12,214 nucleotides of DNA from Clostridiaceae bacterium (GTDB lineage: Bacteria > Bacillota > Clostridia > Lachnospirales > Lachnospiraceae): assembly GCA_902362725.1 (NCBI GenBank), contig CABIXM010000037.1, positions 1 through 12,214 on the forward strand. Direction: 5' to 3'. Position 1 is the stretch's first letter; each line of letters begins with the position of its first letter. Shown here in pieces: positions 1 through 6,057 of the stretch. Made by a program: the position numbers and the translations under genes. The notes under the pieces are model-generated. The model ran no database searches and was not told where the DNA came from. It saw only the letters and a program-made list of their open reading frames with translations.

Positions 1-79
1 GACAAGGTAGATAGGGCAGAGGTGGAAGTGTGGTAACACATGGAGCTGACTGTTACTAATAGGTCGAGGGCTTGACCAA
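1..79 (+). rRNA. 23S ribosomal RNA, 3' end (partial)
   Basis: The window opens inside a large-subunit rRNA gene. The conserved 3' segment GTTACTAATAGGTCGAGGGC (52-71) followed by TTGACC is the typical end of clostridial 23S rRNA. The 5' part lies outside the window and the mature 3' end is placed only approximately. Confidence 0.93.
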
Positions 80-311
80 GAGCGGAGAAAGCGGCCAGAC
101 GGCTGGGCTGTGAAGACGAAGAGTGCTTGCACTCTGAGGCGGAACAGGACAGGCGGATGGACATTTGCGAAGCAAAGGACATGAGGAAGAAGCGAAGCGG
201 ATTCCGAATGACCGCTTTCGTAAATGAAAGAAGTCGCAACTCTTCGCGAAGCGTCATAGGATAGAAAATGTCTAAAAGATATGCAGTATATAGTTTTGAA
301 GGTACAAAGAG
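80..311 (+). other. Post-23S transcribed spacer without a visible 5S gene
   Basis: This stretch lies between the 23S end and the rRNA-operon terminator. It contains a perfect hairpin at 120-135 (AGAGTGC, loop TT, GCACTCT) and purine-rich sequence that probably takes part in 23S end processing. I see no 5S rRNA consensus and no protein-coding signal. In this operon the 5S gene is therefore either placed elsewhere or absent. Confidence 0.6.
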
Positions 312-343
312 AAACCGTTTCACGAGAGTGGAACGGTTTTTTA
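312..343 (+). terminator. Rho-independent terminator of the rRNA operon
   Basis: The stem AACCGTTtCAC / GTGgAACGGTT closes a GAGA tetraloop and is followed by a run of six T. It lies downstream of the 23S gene with no gene between, so it most likely ends the rRNA transcript. Confidence 0.9.
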
Positions 344-406
344 TAATATAAAGAGTTTTAGAAGAATACAAATGAAGAAGCAGTACTCTGATATTAATTC
401 AAGAAT

Positions 407-490
407 GCCTCGGCATTCTTGCTGCGAGGTGCGCGTCATGCAATTGCAAGACATACTTCTACTGCGCACCTCTGCAATCCTGCCGGAGGC
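407..490. repeat. Long imperfect inverted repeat (MITE-like or structured RNA)
   Basis: The arms at 407-434 and 464-490 are near-complementary over about 27 bases. The perfect inner segment is GAGGTGCGC / GCGCACCTC (426-434 and 464-472) and the outer ends are GCCTC / GAGGC. A second perfect hairpin, AAGAATGCC-TC-GGCATTCTT (401-420), overlaps the left arm and would compete with the long stem. The loop contains the palindrome TGCAATTGCA (439-448). No coding content is convincing. It may be a small non-autonomous element, an insertion-sequence remnant or the leader of the response-regulator gene. Confidence 0.6.
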
Positions 491-577
491 TATATCAGCT
501 GGGGGATTGACTCCCCCACTGATACAAGCTTGTTTCTCACCACCTATAGAGGTGGGAGTCATCTCCCAGCTGATATA
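491..577. repeat. Second nested inverted repeat upstream of the response regulator
   Basis: TATATCAGCTGGG (491-503) is exactly inverted as CCCAGCTGATATA (565-577). The similarity continues inward to about 25 bases per arm (491-515 and 554-577) with one substitution and one indel. Inside are a hairpin at 493-524 (TATCAG-c-TGGGGG / CCCCCA-CTGATA), the palindrome ACAAGCTTGT (524-533), CCACCT-ATAG-AGGTGG (540-555) and GGGAG-TCAT-CTCCC (554-567). The inner and outer foldings exclude one another. The repeat abuts the previous one and ends about 30 bp before the response-regulator start. Confidence 0.65.
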
Positions 578-606
578 TATAGTTAATAAAGAGAGGTGCA
601 TATGCT

Positions 607-1296
607 ATGCCAGGTATACTCGTGGTTGAAGATGATGAAAATTTAAATCGTGGAATTACATTTTCACTGAAAAAATCCGGATATGAGGTTTTTTCAGCAG
701 AATCAGTGAAAAAAGCGAAAAGAATTGCAAGTGATCATAATGTGGATGTTACCATTTGTGATGTGAATCTTCCGGATGGGAATGGACTGGAATTTGTAAG
801 GTGGATGAGATGCAATTATAATACATACATTATTTGTCTTACAGCACTAGATCAGGAGATGGATCAGGTCATGGGATATGAAGCAGGGGCAGATGATTAT
901 ATTACAAAGCCGTTTAGTCTTTCGGTACTTCTTTTGAAAATAGAAGCACATTTCCGCCGCAGACAGGAGAAAACGGAAGCCGGAAAGATGATTTCGGGAG
1001 ATATCGTATTTATCGCAGGAGAAATGAAAGTCCTGATAAAGAGTCGTGAAATCAGTCTGACAAAAACGGAATTGAAAATGCTGACTTTTTTTCTTCAGAA
1101 TCCGAAACAGATTCTTTCAAAAGCACAAATATTGGAAAATGTGTTTGATCTGGAAGGGGATTTTGTGGATGAAAATACAATCGCTGTCAATATCAGAAGA
1201 CTCCGTGAGAAAATCGAAGACAATCCGGCTGCACCGGTCTATATAAAGAATATCAGAGGTCTTGGGTATATATGGAATCAGGAGGTAAGGCAGTGA
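607..1296 (+). CDS. OmpR/PhoB-family response regulator transcription factor
   Basis: This is a 229-residue DNA-binding response regulator. The receiver domain spans about residues 2-115, with the acidic pair E8/D9/D10, the likely phospho-acceptor D52 in the segment CDVNLPDGNG, T79 and K101 in the YITKPF motif. A winged-helix trans_reg_C domain follows at about 130-225 (SLTKTELKML, then VNIRRLREKIE and IRGLGYIW). A ribosome site, AGAGAGG, lies about 10 bases before the ATG. The stop overlaps the kinase start by 4 bp, so the two are translationally coupled. Pairs of this type in Firmicutes often control an ABC exporter for antimicrobial peptides, but no such transporter is present here and the regulon is unknown. 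Confidence 0.95.
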   Translation: MPGILVVEDDENLNRGITFSLKKSGYEVFSAESVKKAKRIASDHNVDVTICDVNLPDGNGLEFVRWMRCNYNTYIICLTALDQEMDQVMGYEAGADDYITKPFSLSVLLLKIEAHFRRRQEKTEAGKMISGDIVFIAGEMKVLIKSREISLTKTELKMLTFFLQNPKQILSKAQILENVFDLEGDFVDENTIAVNIRRLREKIEDNPAAPVYIKNIRGLGYIWNQEVRQ

Positions 1297-2555
1297 CAAA
1301 GAGATACCGCAAGAAGATTACAGTAGTGCTCTCCTTGGTATTACCTGTCATATTATTGTTTGCAATATTAAATTGCTTTACCACGTATGTGTTTTATGAA
1401 GATTATAAATATAAAATGAATCTTATGACAGAGATTGCTGCAAAGGAAGAATTTTCCGGGCTGGATGCTGTTTCGGAATTGCTTAAGGATAAGGATATTG
1501 AAACTAACGAACAGGGAAGGCGATTATTGGAGCAATATGGATACTGGGGGAATAAAGGGAATGCATTTTATTCGCAATTCCGGCATCAGGTTATGGTGAC
1601 CGGTGCTGTAAGCACTGTGATATGCGTGCTTCTTTTGACTTTTTTACTTTATTGGAAGAAAAAAGAAGATGCGTATCATCAGAAAATTTTAGACCAGTTG
1701 GAAGAAATTCTGATCAGATTCCGTGAAAATAAATTTGATGATTTACTGAAAACGGAAAATCATGCAGAACTGGAAAAATTGAATGACCAGCTTGAAGCAA
1801 TCGGACATCATATTCAGTTGATAAAGGAAGAAGCAAGGGCAGAAAAGGAGAACACGAAAGAAATGGTTTCTGATATTTCTCACCAGTTAAAGACACCGGT
1901 TGCAGCTTTGGATACATGTTTTAGTGTGCTGATGCAGAATGACTTAAGTGCCACAGAACAGGAGGAGTTTCGTATCCGTTGTCGGAGTGCTCTGGATGGA
2001 CTGGAGACATTATTGCAGTCGCTTCTTGAAATATCCAAGATGGAAACTGGACTGATTCAGATTAATAAGAAAAAACTTCCGCTTATGGATACTGTCATAT
2101 CTGCTGTGAACCGCACTTATCCTAAAGCGGATGAGAAAGAAATTGAATTCGTTTTTGACTATGAAAAAGAGCTGGAAACATGCACGATTATGCAGGATAA
2201 AAGGTGGCTTGGTGAAGCTGTGATCAATGTTCTGGATAATGCGGTCAAGTACAGTCCGTGTGGTTCAAAAATATTTATCCGGTTACAAAAAAGAAACGAT
2301 CTTGTAAGAATGGAAATTGAGGATCAGGGAATTGGTATTCCACAGAATGAGTATCACAAAATTTTTCAACGATTTTACAGAGGAAGTTCCAAGGAGGTCA
2401 TGGAAAAGAGTGGTACAGGAATCGGACTTTTTCTATCGAGAGAAATTATCGAAAAACACGCGGGTACGATTACGGTAACCTCTGGCAAAAAGAAAAAAGG
2501 AAGCACGTTTGTGATTCAATTACCATATGATTGTTTCCTATTAGGAACGCTGTAA
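1293..2555 (+). CDS. Sensor histidine kinase, partner of the upstream regulator
   Basis: This is a membrane sensor kinase of 420 residues, starting at GTG 1293. That start is preferred over the in-frame ATG at 1272 because GGAGG (1281-1285) sits 7 bases before it and it gives the usual GTGA overlap with the regulator stop. Membrane helices lie at about residues 9-33 and 100-120 around a short extracytoplasmic loop. The dimerization box is SDISHQLKTP with phospho-accepting H197. ATPase motifs are the N box INVLDNAVKYS (N316), the G1 box EDQGIGIP, the F box IFQRFYRG and the G2 box GTGIGLF. After the last strand (TFVIQLP) there is an unusual tail, YDCFLLGTL, encoded over a small palindrome at the edge of the mobile element. 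The last residues may have been changed by integration. Confidence 0.94.
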   Translation: MTKRYRKKITVVLSLVLPVILLFAILNCFTTYVFYEDYKYKMNLMTEIAAKEEFSGLDAVSELLKDKDIETNEQGRRLLEQYGYWGNKGNAFYSQFRHQVMVTGAVSTVICVLLLTFLLYWKKKEDAYHQKILDQLEEILIRFRENKFDDLLKTENHAELEKLNDQLEAIGHHIQLIKEEARAEKENTKEMVSDISHQLKTPVAALDTCFSVLMQNDLSATEQEEFRIRCRSALDGLETLLQSLLEISKMETGLIQINKKKLPLMDTVISAVNRTYPKADEKEIEFVFDYEKELETCTIMQDKRWLGEAVINVLDNAVKYSPCGSKIFIRLQKRNDLVRMEIEDQGIGIPQNEYHKIFQRFYRGSSKEVMEKSGTGIGLFLSREIIEKHAGTITVTSGKKKKGSTFVIQLPYDCFLLGTL

Positions 2556-2616
2556 ATACAAGGCTTTTCGGAGCCTACGAACCACAAAAAATAATATTTG
2601 ATCTATCACATTACAC

Positions 2617-2653
2617 AAAAAGCCGTCCGGCGTTCAAATCGGGCGGCTTTTTT
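2617..2653 (+). terminator. Rho-independent terminator between kinase and element
   Basis: AAAAAGCCGTCCG (2617-2629) pairs with CGGGCGGCTTTTTT (from 2640), with one G-U pair and a roughly 10-base loop, and ends in seven T. It is nearly symmetric (A run before, T run after), so it may work in both directions. It separates the two-component system from the element's genes. Confidence 0.85.
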
Positions 2654-2741
2654 GCGTGGATAGACCGGAAGGAGGCGGAAAAATAATTGCAGAAATTTAA
2701 CCCGCAAAATTGTGCAACTTTCACAAAAAGGAGGATAGTGA

Positions 2742-4193
2742 ATGGCAGATGAAAAATTGAACACAGGCCCCGGTGAGGAGAAGCTCCCGGAGGCTCCCGC
2801 TCCTGTTACGGTTGACGGGCCCCAGGCTCCAGCTCCCGAACAGACTGCCGCTCCCACACCCCAGCAGGAGGGGCCTGCCCAGCCCGAGCCCGGTGATGTG
2901 GTGGTGTCCTTTGACAAAATCAATGAGCTGATGAATGAAAAGCGGCAGACAGCCCGGGCCGAGGTAGAAAAAGAGGCGGCGGCAAAAGAGCCGGAGGAGA
3001 AAACGCAGGAGGAACCTCCCGCCGCTGGGGATGGCGAACCGAAAAAGGCCCGTCGGGGCCGTCCTCCAAAAGAGGAAAAAGCGGAGCCTGCGGGCAAGGA
3101 GGCGGCGAAGCCCCGCAAGGGCCGCCCACCCAAGGCGGATAAGGCGGCCCCCGGCGAGGCCACGCCGACTAAGCGAGACAAATTGTCCCGAAGTGGGAAA
3201 AAGGCTGCGGAGGTTAAAGCTCCCCCGGAACCCGAAAAGGCCCCACCCGAAAATGCGGCTCCGGCCCCGGAACAGGCTCCGCCTGAGCCAGCCGCTCCAC
3301 CCCGTCCTGTGGAGGAAGGAAAGCTGGTCTATCTGAAACTTTCCGAAATGCATCCGTTCCACACATTCCGCCCCCACCCGTTTAAGGTGCGGGACGACGC
3401 CAAAATGCAGGAAACGGTAGCGTCCATCAAGGCAAACGGCGTAATGGTTCCTGGTCTTGCCCGCCCGGAAAAGGATGGCAACGGTTATGAGATCGTGGCG
3501 GGCCATCGCCGCCATCATGGTTGTGAGCTGGCCGGGCTGGAGGAAATGCCCTTTATCGTCCGGGAAATGACTGACCACGAGGCGGTACAGGCCATGAAGG
3601 ACAGCAACAAGCAGAGGGATCAGACGCTCCCCAGCGAACTGGCCGCCCTGTTGGAACTGGAAGTGGAGGACATCAAGCACCAGGGCGGGCGGCTGAAAAA
3701 TGTGGCCGAGGGCGATATTGGAAAACGCTCCGTTGAGATCGTGGGCGAGGCGCACGACATGAACTATAAAAAGGTCATGCGTTATCTGCGGCTGAACTCC
3801 CTTGTGCCGGAACTGCTGGACAAGGTGGACGATAAAAAAATGGGCTTTATGCCCGCTGTGGAGATTTCCTATATCCGCCCCAAAAACCAGCGGCTGATCG
3901 CTGTTTCCATTGACGGAGAACAGGCATCCCCCTCTCTGGCCCAAGCGAAAAAGCTCCGGGAGCTGGACAAGGACGGGAAACTCAATGGTGATGTCATTGA
4001 TGGCATCTTATCAGAAAAGAAAAAGGAGGATCGAGGCGTGATTATTTCTACCGCTGAACTGGAAAAGTATTTTGGCAAGGAGGCCACTCCCGCCAAAATG
4101 AAGGAGCAGATCATGACTTTGCTTGACGAGTGGAAAGAGAAACAGCCGCCCGAACTGGCGAAGGCTCCGAAAAAGATGGAGCAGGACAAGTAA
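2742..4193 (+). CDS. ParB-like DNA-binding protein with N-terminal AT-hook linker
   Basis: This is a 483-residue protein of the ParB/RepB/Spo0J superfamily, probably used for element maintenance or gene control. Residues 1-190 are a Pro/Ala/Glu/Lys-rich, probably disordered region with two AT-hook-like motifs, RRGRPPK (104-110) and RKGRPPK (125-131). The ParB N-terminal domain begins near residue 195 (VYLKLSEMHPF) and contains the conserved EIVAGHRR box (GHRR 254-257), which binds nucleotide in the family. A helix-turn-helix-like region follows (about 290-350) and the C-terminus is charged. The ATG follows AAAAAGGAGGA at good spacing. No ParA partner is present in the window, which is usual for this type of element. 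A palindromic box found three times nearby is a candidate binding site. Confidence 0.88.
   Translation: MADEKLNTGPGEEKLPEAPAPVTVDGPQAPAPEQTAAPTPQQEGPAQPEPGDVVVSFDKINELMNEKRQTARAEVEKEAAAKEPEEKTQEEPPAAGDGEPKKARRGRPPKEEKAEPAGKEAAKPRKGRPPKADKAAPGEATPTKRDKLSRSGKKAAEVKAPPEPEKAPPENAAPAPEQAPPEPAAPPRPVEEGKLVYLKLSEMHPFHTFRPHPFKVRDDAKMQETVASIKANGVMVPGLARPEKDGNGYEIVAGHRRHHGCELAGLEEMPFIVREMTDHEAVQAMKDSNKQRDQTLPSELAALLELEVEDIKHQGGRLKNVAEGDIGKRSVEIVGEAHDMNYKKVMRYLRLNSLVPELLDKVDDKKMGFMPAVEISYIRPKNQRLIAVSIDGEQASPSLAQAKKLRELDKDGKLNGDVIDGILSEKKKEDRGVIISTAELEKYFGKEATPAKMKEQIMTLLDEWKEKQPPELAKAPKKMEQDK
3174..3194 (-). promoter_or_regulatory. Palindromic box, copy 1 (candidate parS/operator)
   Basis: CGAGACAAATTGTCCCGAAGT lies inside the parB-like gene, in the linker region. 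Read on the minus strand it gives ACTTCGGGACAATTTGTC, matching the other two copies. The core is GAGACAA-A-TTGTCCC, an almost perfect dyad. Confidence 0.45.
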
Positions 4194-4195
4194 CC

Positions 4196-4219
4196 ACTTC
4201 GAGACATTTTGTCCCGAGG
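4196..4219 (+). promoter_or_regulatory. Palindromic box, copy 2 (candidate parS/operator)
   Basis: ACTTCGAGACATTTTGTCCC begins three bases after the parB-like stop codon and sits at the 5' edge of the large structured intergenic region. It shares the ACTTCGAGACA-TTTGTCCC pattern with copy 3. Confidence 0.5.
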
Positions 4220-4238
4220 GCCCTGCCCTCCGCATCAT

Positions 4239-4436
4239 GGCTCTGGTGGTATATATCCCCCGTCGCCGCCTGTTTTTTCGTACAGCCGGGAGCGGGCTGT
4301 CAAGGGTGCATCGCACCGCCGTTTTACGGCGGCCTGCCCTTGACGGTCTGCCCCGGCTGTGCTATTTCCCCGGCAAGCGGCGGGGGTATATCCTCCAGAG
4401 CCGCCCCCTTTCCCATGATTGGGAAAGGGCGGGGGG
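4239..4436 (+). ncRNA. Large structured intergenic region (candidate RNA or single-strand DNA structure)
   Basis: Nested complementary segments run through this gene-free stretch. The outer stem is GGCTCTGG (4239-4246) with CCAGAGCC (4395-4402), continued imperfectly through TATATATCCCCCG and CGGGGGTATAT. Inside are ACAGCCGGG / CCCGGCTGT (4282-4290, 4352-4360) and GTCAAGGG / CCCTTGAC (4299-4306, 4337-4344). The tip carries two adjacent hairpins, GGTGC-ATC-GCACC (4305-4317) and CCGCCG-TTTTA-CGGCGG (4316-4332), which share a boundary base. A separate hairpin, CCCTTTCCC-ATGATT-GGGAAAGGG, follows (4406-4429). No T run follows, so it is not a plain terminator. Its role is unknown; an RNA, a replication or transfer structure, or a partition region are all possible. 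Confidence 0.55.
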
Positions 4437-4478
4437 ATTGGGCTGAACTTTCTTATTAAAATATCGGAGGTATTGACT

Positions 4479-4820
4479 ATGAAGCGTCCCCTTGCATACA
4501 TTACCGCCGCATGGTTGAGCGGCGACAGTGAAAACGCAGAACAGGCCGCCCGCTACTGCCGGGCGGTTTATGAGGCAGGCTTTTCCCCGATCTGCCCGCC
4601 CCTTTATCTGCCCCTGTTTCTCAATGACGCAGTACCCGAGGAGCATAAAAGCGGCATCGACATGGGCCGTGACCTGCTCCGCCGCTCCCATGTGCTGGTG
4701 GTCTGCGGCCACACCATGACCGAGGCCATGAAAAATGATATTGCCGTGGCCCAGCGGCTGGGAATTACCGCCACCACCCTTGAGGGCATCCTGACCGTCA
4801 AGGGACAGGGCAAACGCTGA
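4479..4820 (+). CDS. DUF4406/DUF7768-like small protein (nucleoside 2-deoxyribosyltransferase-like fold)
   Basis: This 113-residue protein begins MKRPLAYITAAW and ends near LGITATTLEGI. It matches, from memory, the small proteins of phages and mobile elements related to nucleoside 2-deoxyribosyltransferases (DUF4406/DUF7768 names). The layout fits: an N-terminal strand, a helix with AARYCRAVYEAGFSPICPP, the segment GIDMGRDLLRRSHVLVVCG, then a conserved-looking TMTEAMKNDIAVAQRLGI helix. Start 4479 is chosen over the upstream in-frame ATG 4419 because CGGAGG lies 8 bases before it. The stop overlaps the next start (TGATG). The biochemical role is unproven in the family; it may act on nucleotides or sense a nucleotide-like ligand. 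Confidence 0.75.
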   Translation: MKRPLAYITAAWLSGDSENAEQAARYCRAVYEAGFSPICPPLYLPLFLNDAVPEEHKSGIDMGRDLLRRSHVLVVCGHTMTEAMKNDIAVAQRLGITATTLEGILTVKGQGKR

Positions 4821-5533
4821 TGGAGTCTGTTTTTGAGGCTTTCATTTCAAATCCTGCCCTTTACAGTGCGGGGCATCTGGTGGGGGAAACGCTGCATTTC
4901 CCCACCAACACGGAGGAGGTGCAGTCCCTCTTAAAGCGGATCGGCGTGGACGGGGTGCGCTGCCAGGAATACTTTATTATCTCCTTTGACAGCGACATTC
5001 TCGGCCTTTATGACTATCTGGGCGAGTATGAAAACATTGACGAGCTCAACCATCTGGCCCATCTGCTGAAGGAGCTCTCCCCATCAGAACGGGAAACGCT
5101 GGAGGCGGTTATGGACAGCGGCCAGCATTGTGGCTCGGTGCAGGACTTGATCAACCTTACGCAAAATCTGGACTGCTACGACTTTCATCCCGGCGTGGAC
5201 AATGAGGAAATGCTGGGCCGCCTTTATGTGGAGGATATGGAAAGTCTCGAAGTGCCGGATAATATAAAACCCTACTTTGACTTTGAAGCATACGGGCGGG
5301 ACATTTCCATCAACGAAAACGGACACTTTGCACCGGGCGGCTATGTGACGAAGGTAAGTGACGATTTCCGGGAGGTCTACCACGGCCCCCAGGACATCCC
5401 CGCTGAACACAGGGTTTTTGCTTACCCCCAGCTTTCGATCCGGGAGCAGATGGCCGCTTATCAAGAAATTATTGACGGTTCCTCAAAGGAGGGGTTCCAG
5501 CGGCTGGCTGAAAAACACCACGAGGAACGGTAA
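4820..5533 (+). CDS. ArdA-like antirestriction protein
   Basis: This 237-residue acidic protein shares one base with the previous stop codon. The C-terminal part carries the family-like segment YFDFEAYGRDISINENGHFA, and the centre has the repeated leucine/acidic pattern DELNHLAHLLKELSPSE seen in ArdA. ArdA proteins mimic bent B-form DNA and block type I restriction-modification enzymes, helping an element to establish after conjugation. At 237 residues it is longer than the classical ArdA of about 165. Its position among transfer genes fits an early-establishment role. It might instead be a related family member without activity against type I enzymes. Confidence 0.85.
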   Translation: MESVFEAFISNPALYSAGHLVGETLHFPTNTEEVQSLLKRIGVDGVRCQEYFIISFDSDILGLYDYLGEYENIDELNHLAHLLKELSPSERETLEAVMDSGQHCGSVQDLINLTQNLDCYDFHPGVDNEEMLGRLYVEDMESLEVPDNIKPYFDFEAYGRDISINENGHFAPGGYVTKVSDDFREVYHGPQDIPAEHRVFAYPQLSIREQMAAYQEIIDGSSKEGFQRLAEKHHEER

Positions 5534-5538
5534 CGGGG

Positions 5539-5562
5539 ACTTCGAGACAATTTGTCCCAAGG
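5539..5562 (+). promoter_or_regulatory. Palindromic box, copy 3 (candidate parS/operator)
   Basis: ACTTCGAGACAATTTGTCCC lies 5 bases after the ardA-like stop and just before the pcfB ribosome site. It has the same orientation as copy 2. Its position would let a bound protein affect translation or transcription of pcfB and the coupling-protein gene. Confidence 0.5.
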
Positions 5563-5580
5563 CGAAAGGAGGCGGTGTAA

Positions 5581-6057
5581 CTGATTGATGAAGAAATTTC
5601 CCGGAGCTCCATAGCGATTTCTGTCCGGGCCAGCAAGCTGACAGCCCGGGGGCTGGCCTATGTGCTCCGGGCGGCGGGCCGCCAGATCGCCAAACGGCAT
5701 AAGAAAGCCCAAAGGCCCCACGGCAGGCAGAGCGTGAAAAAGCTCATGGCTCACGGTGAAAATGTGAACAGCATCGAGGTGGAGGCCCCGAAGCTCTTTG
5801 ACCGTATGGCCCGCCGTTTTCATGTGGACTATGCCTTTTACAAAACCGGGCCGGACAAATACCTGCTGTTTTTCAAGGCAGGACAGGCGGATGCAATTAC
5901 CGCCTGTTTTGAGCGGTATTCCCGCAGGCTTCTGGAACAGTCAAAATCCAGCCGCATCCCCATCCGGGAACAGCTCAAAAAAGCGGCGGAACAGCTTGTA
6001 AAGGAACCGCCCAAAACACAGGAACGGACAAAGGAGGTGGTTCGTGAAGAACGATAG
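5581..6057 (+). CDS. pcfB: PcfB family (DUF3801) conjugation accessory protein, non-ATG start
   Basis: The protein has about 158 residues. Homologues I recall start with a segment like the one read here from 5581: IDEEISRSSIAISVRASKLTA, then GLAYVLRAAGR. No ATG, GTG or TTG precedes that segment in frame, because a TAA lies at 5578-5580. The only possible starts are CTG 5581 or ATT 5584, 7-10 bases after AAAGGAGG (5566-5573). The ATG at 5662 would remove a conserved part and lacks a ribosome site. Central segments KKLMAHGENVNSIEV and FDRMARRFHVDYAFYK are typical. PcfB of enterococcal pCF10 works with the coupling protein PcfC in bringing the relaxosome to the channel, and here too the coupling-protein gene overlaps directly downstream. 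Confidence 0.82.
   Translation: MIDEEISRSSIAISVRASKLTARGLAYVLRAAGRQIAKRHKKAQRPHGRQSVKKLMAHGENVNSIEVEAPKLFDRMARRFHVDYAFYKTGPDKYLLFFKAGQADAITACFERYSRRLLEQSKSSRIPIREQLKKAAEQLVKEPPKTQERTKEVVREER

Noticed and set aside
120..135. Short perfect hairpin in the post-23S spacer as a terminator
   Set aside because: No T run follows; the real terminator is at 312-343. It more likely takes part in rRNA processing.
372..629. 85-codon open frame over the inverted-repeat cluster
   Set aside because: It runs through several perfect palindromes, has no ribosome site and overlaps the response-regulator start; the structure explains the sequence better than coding does.
2687..2752. 21-codon TTG-started frame after GGAAGGAGG, overlapping the parB-like start
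   Set aside because: Very short, rare start codon and no recognisable product; the true parB ribosome site lies within it. It could be a leader, but nothing beyond the frame supports it.
2606..3944. Long minus-strand open frames opposite the parB-like gene
   Set aside because: They mirror the GC-rich, Pro/Ala-rich linker codons of the plus-strand gene and have no domain features or ribosome sites.
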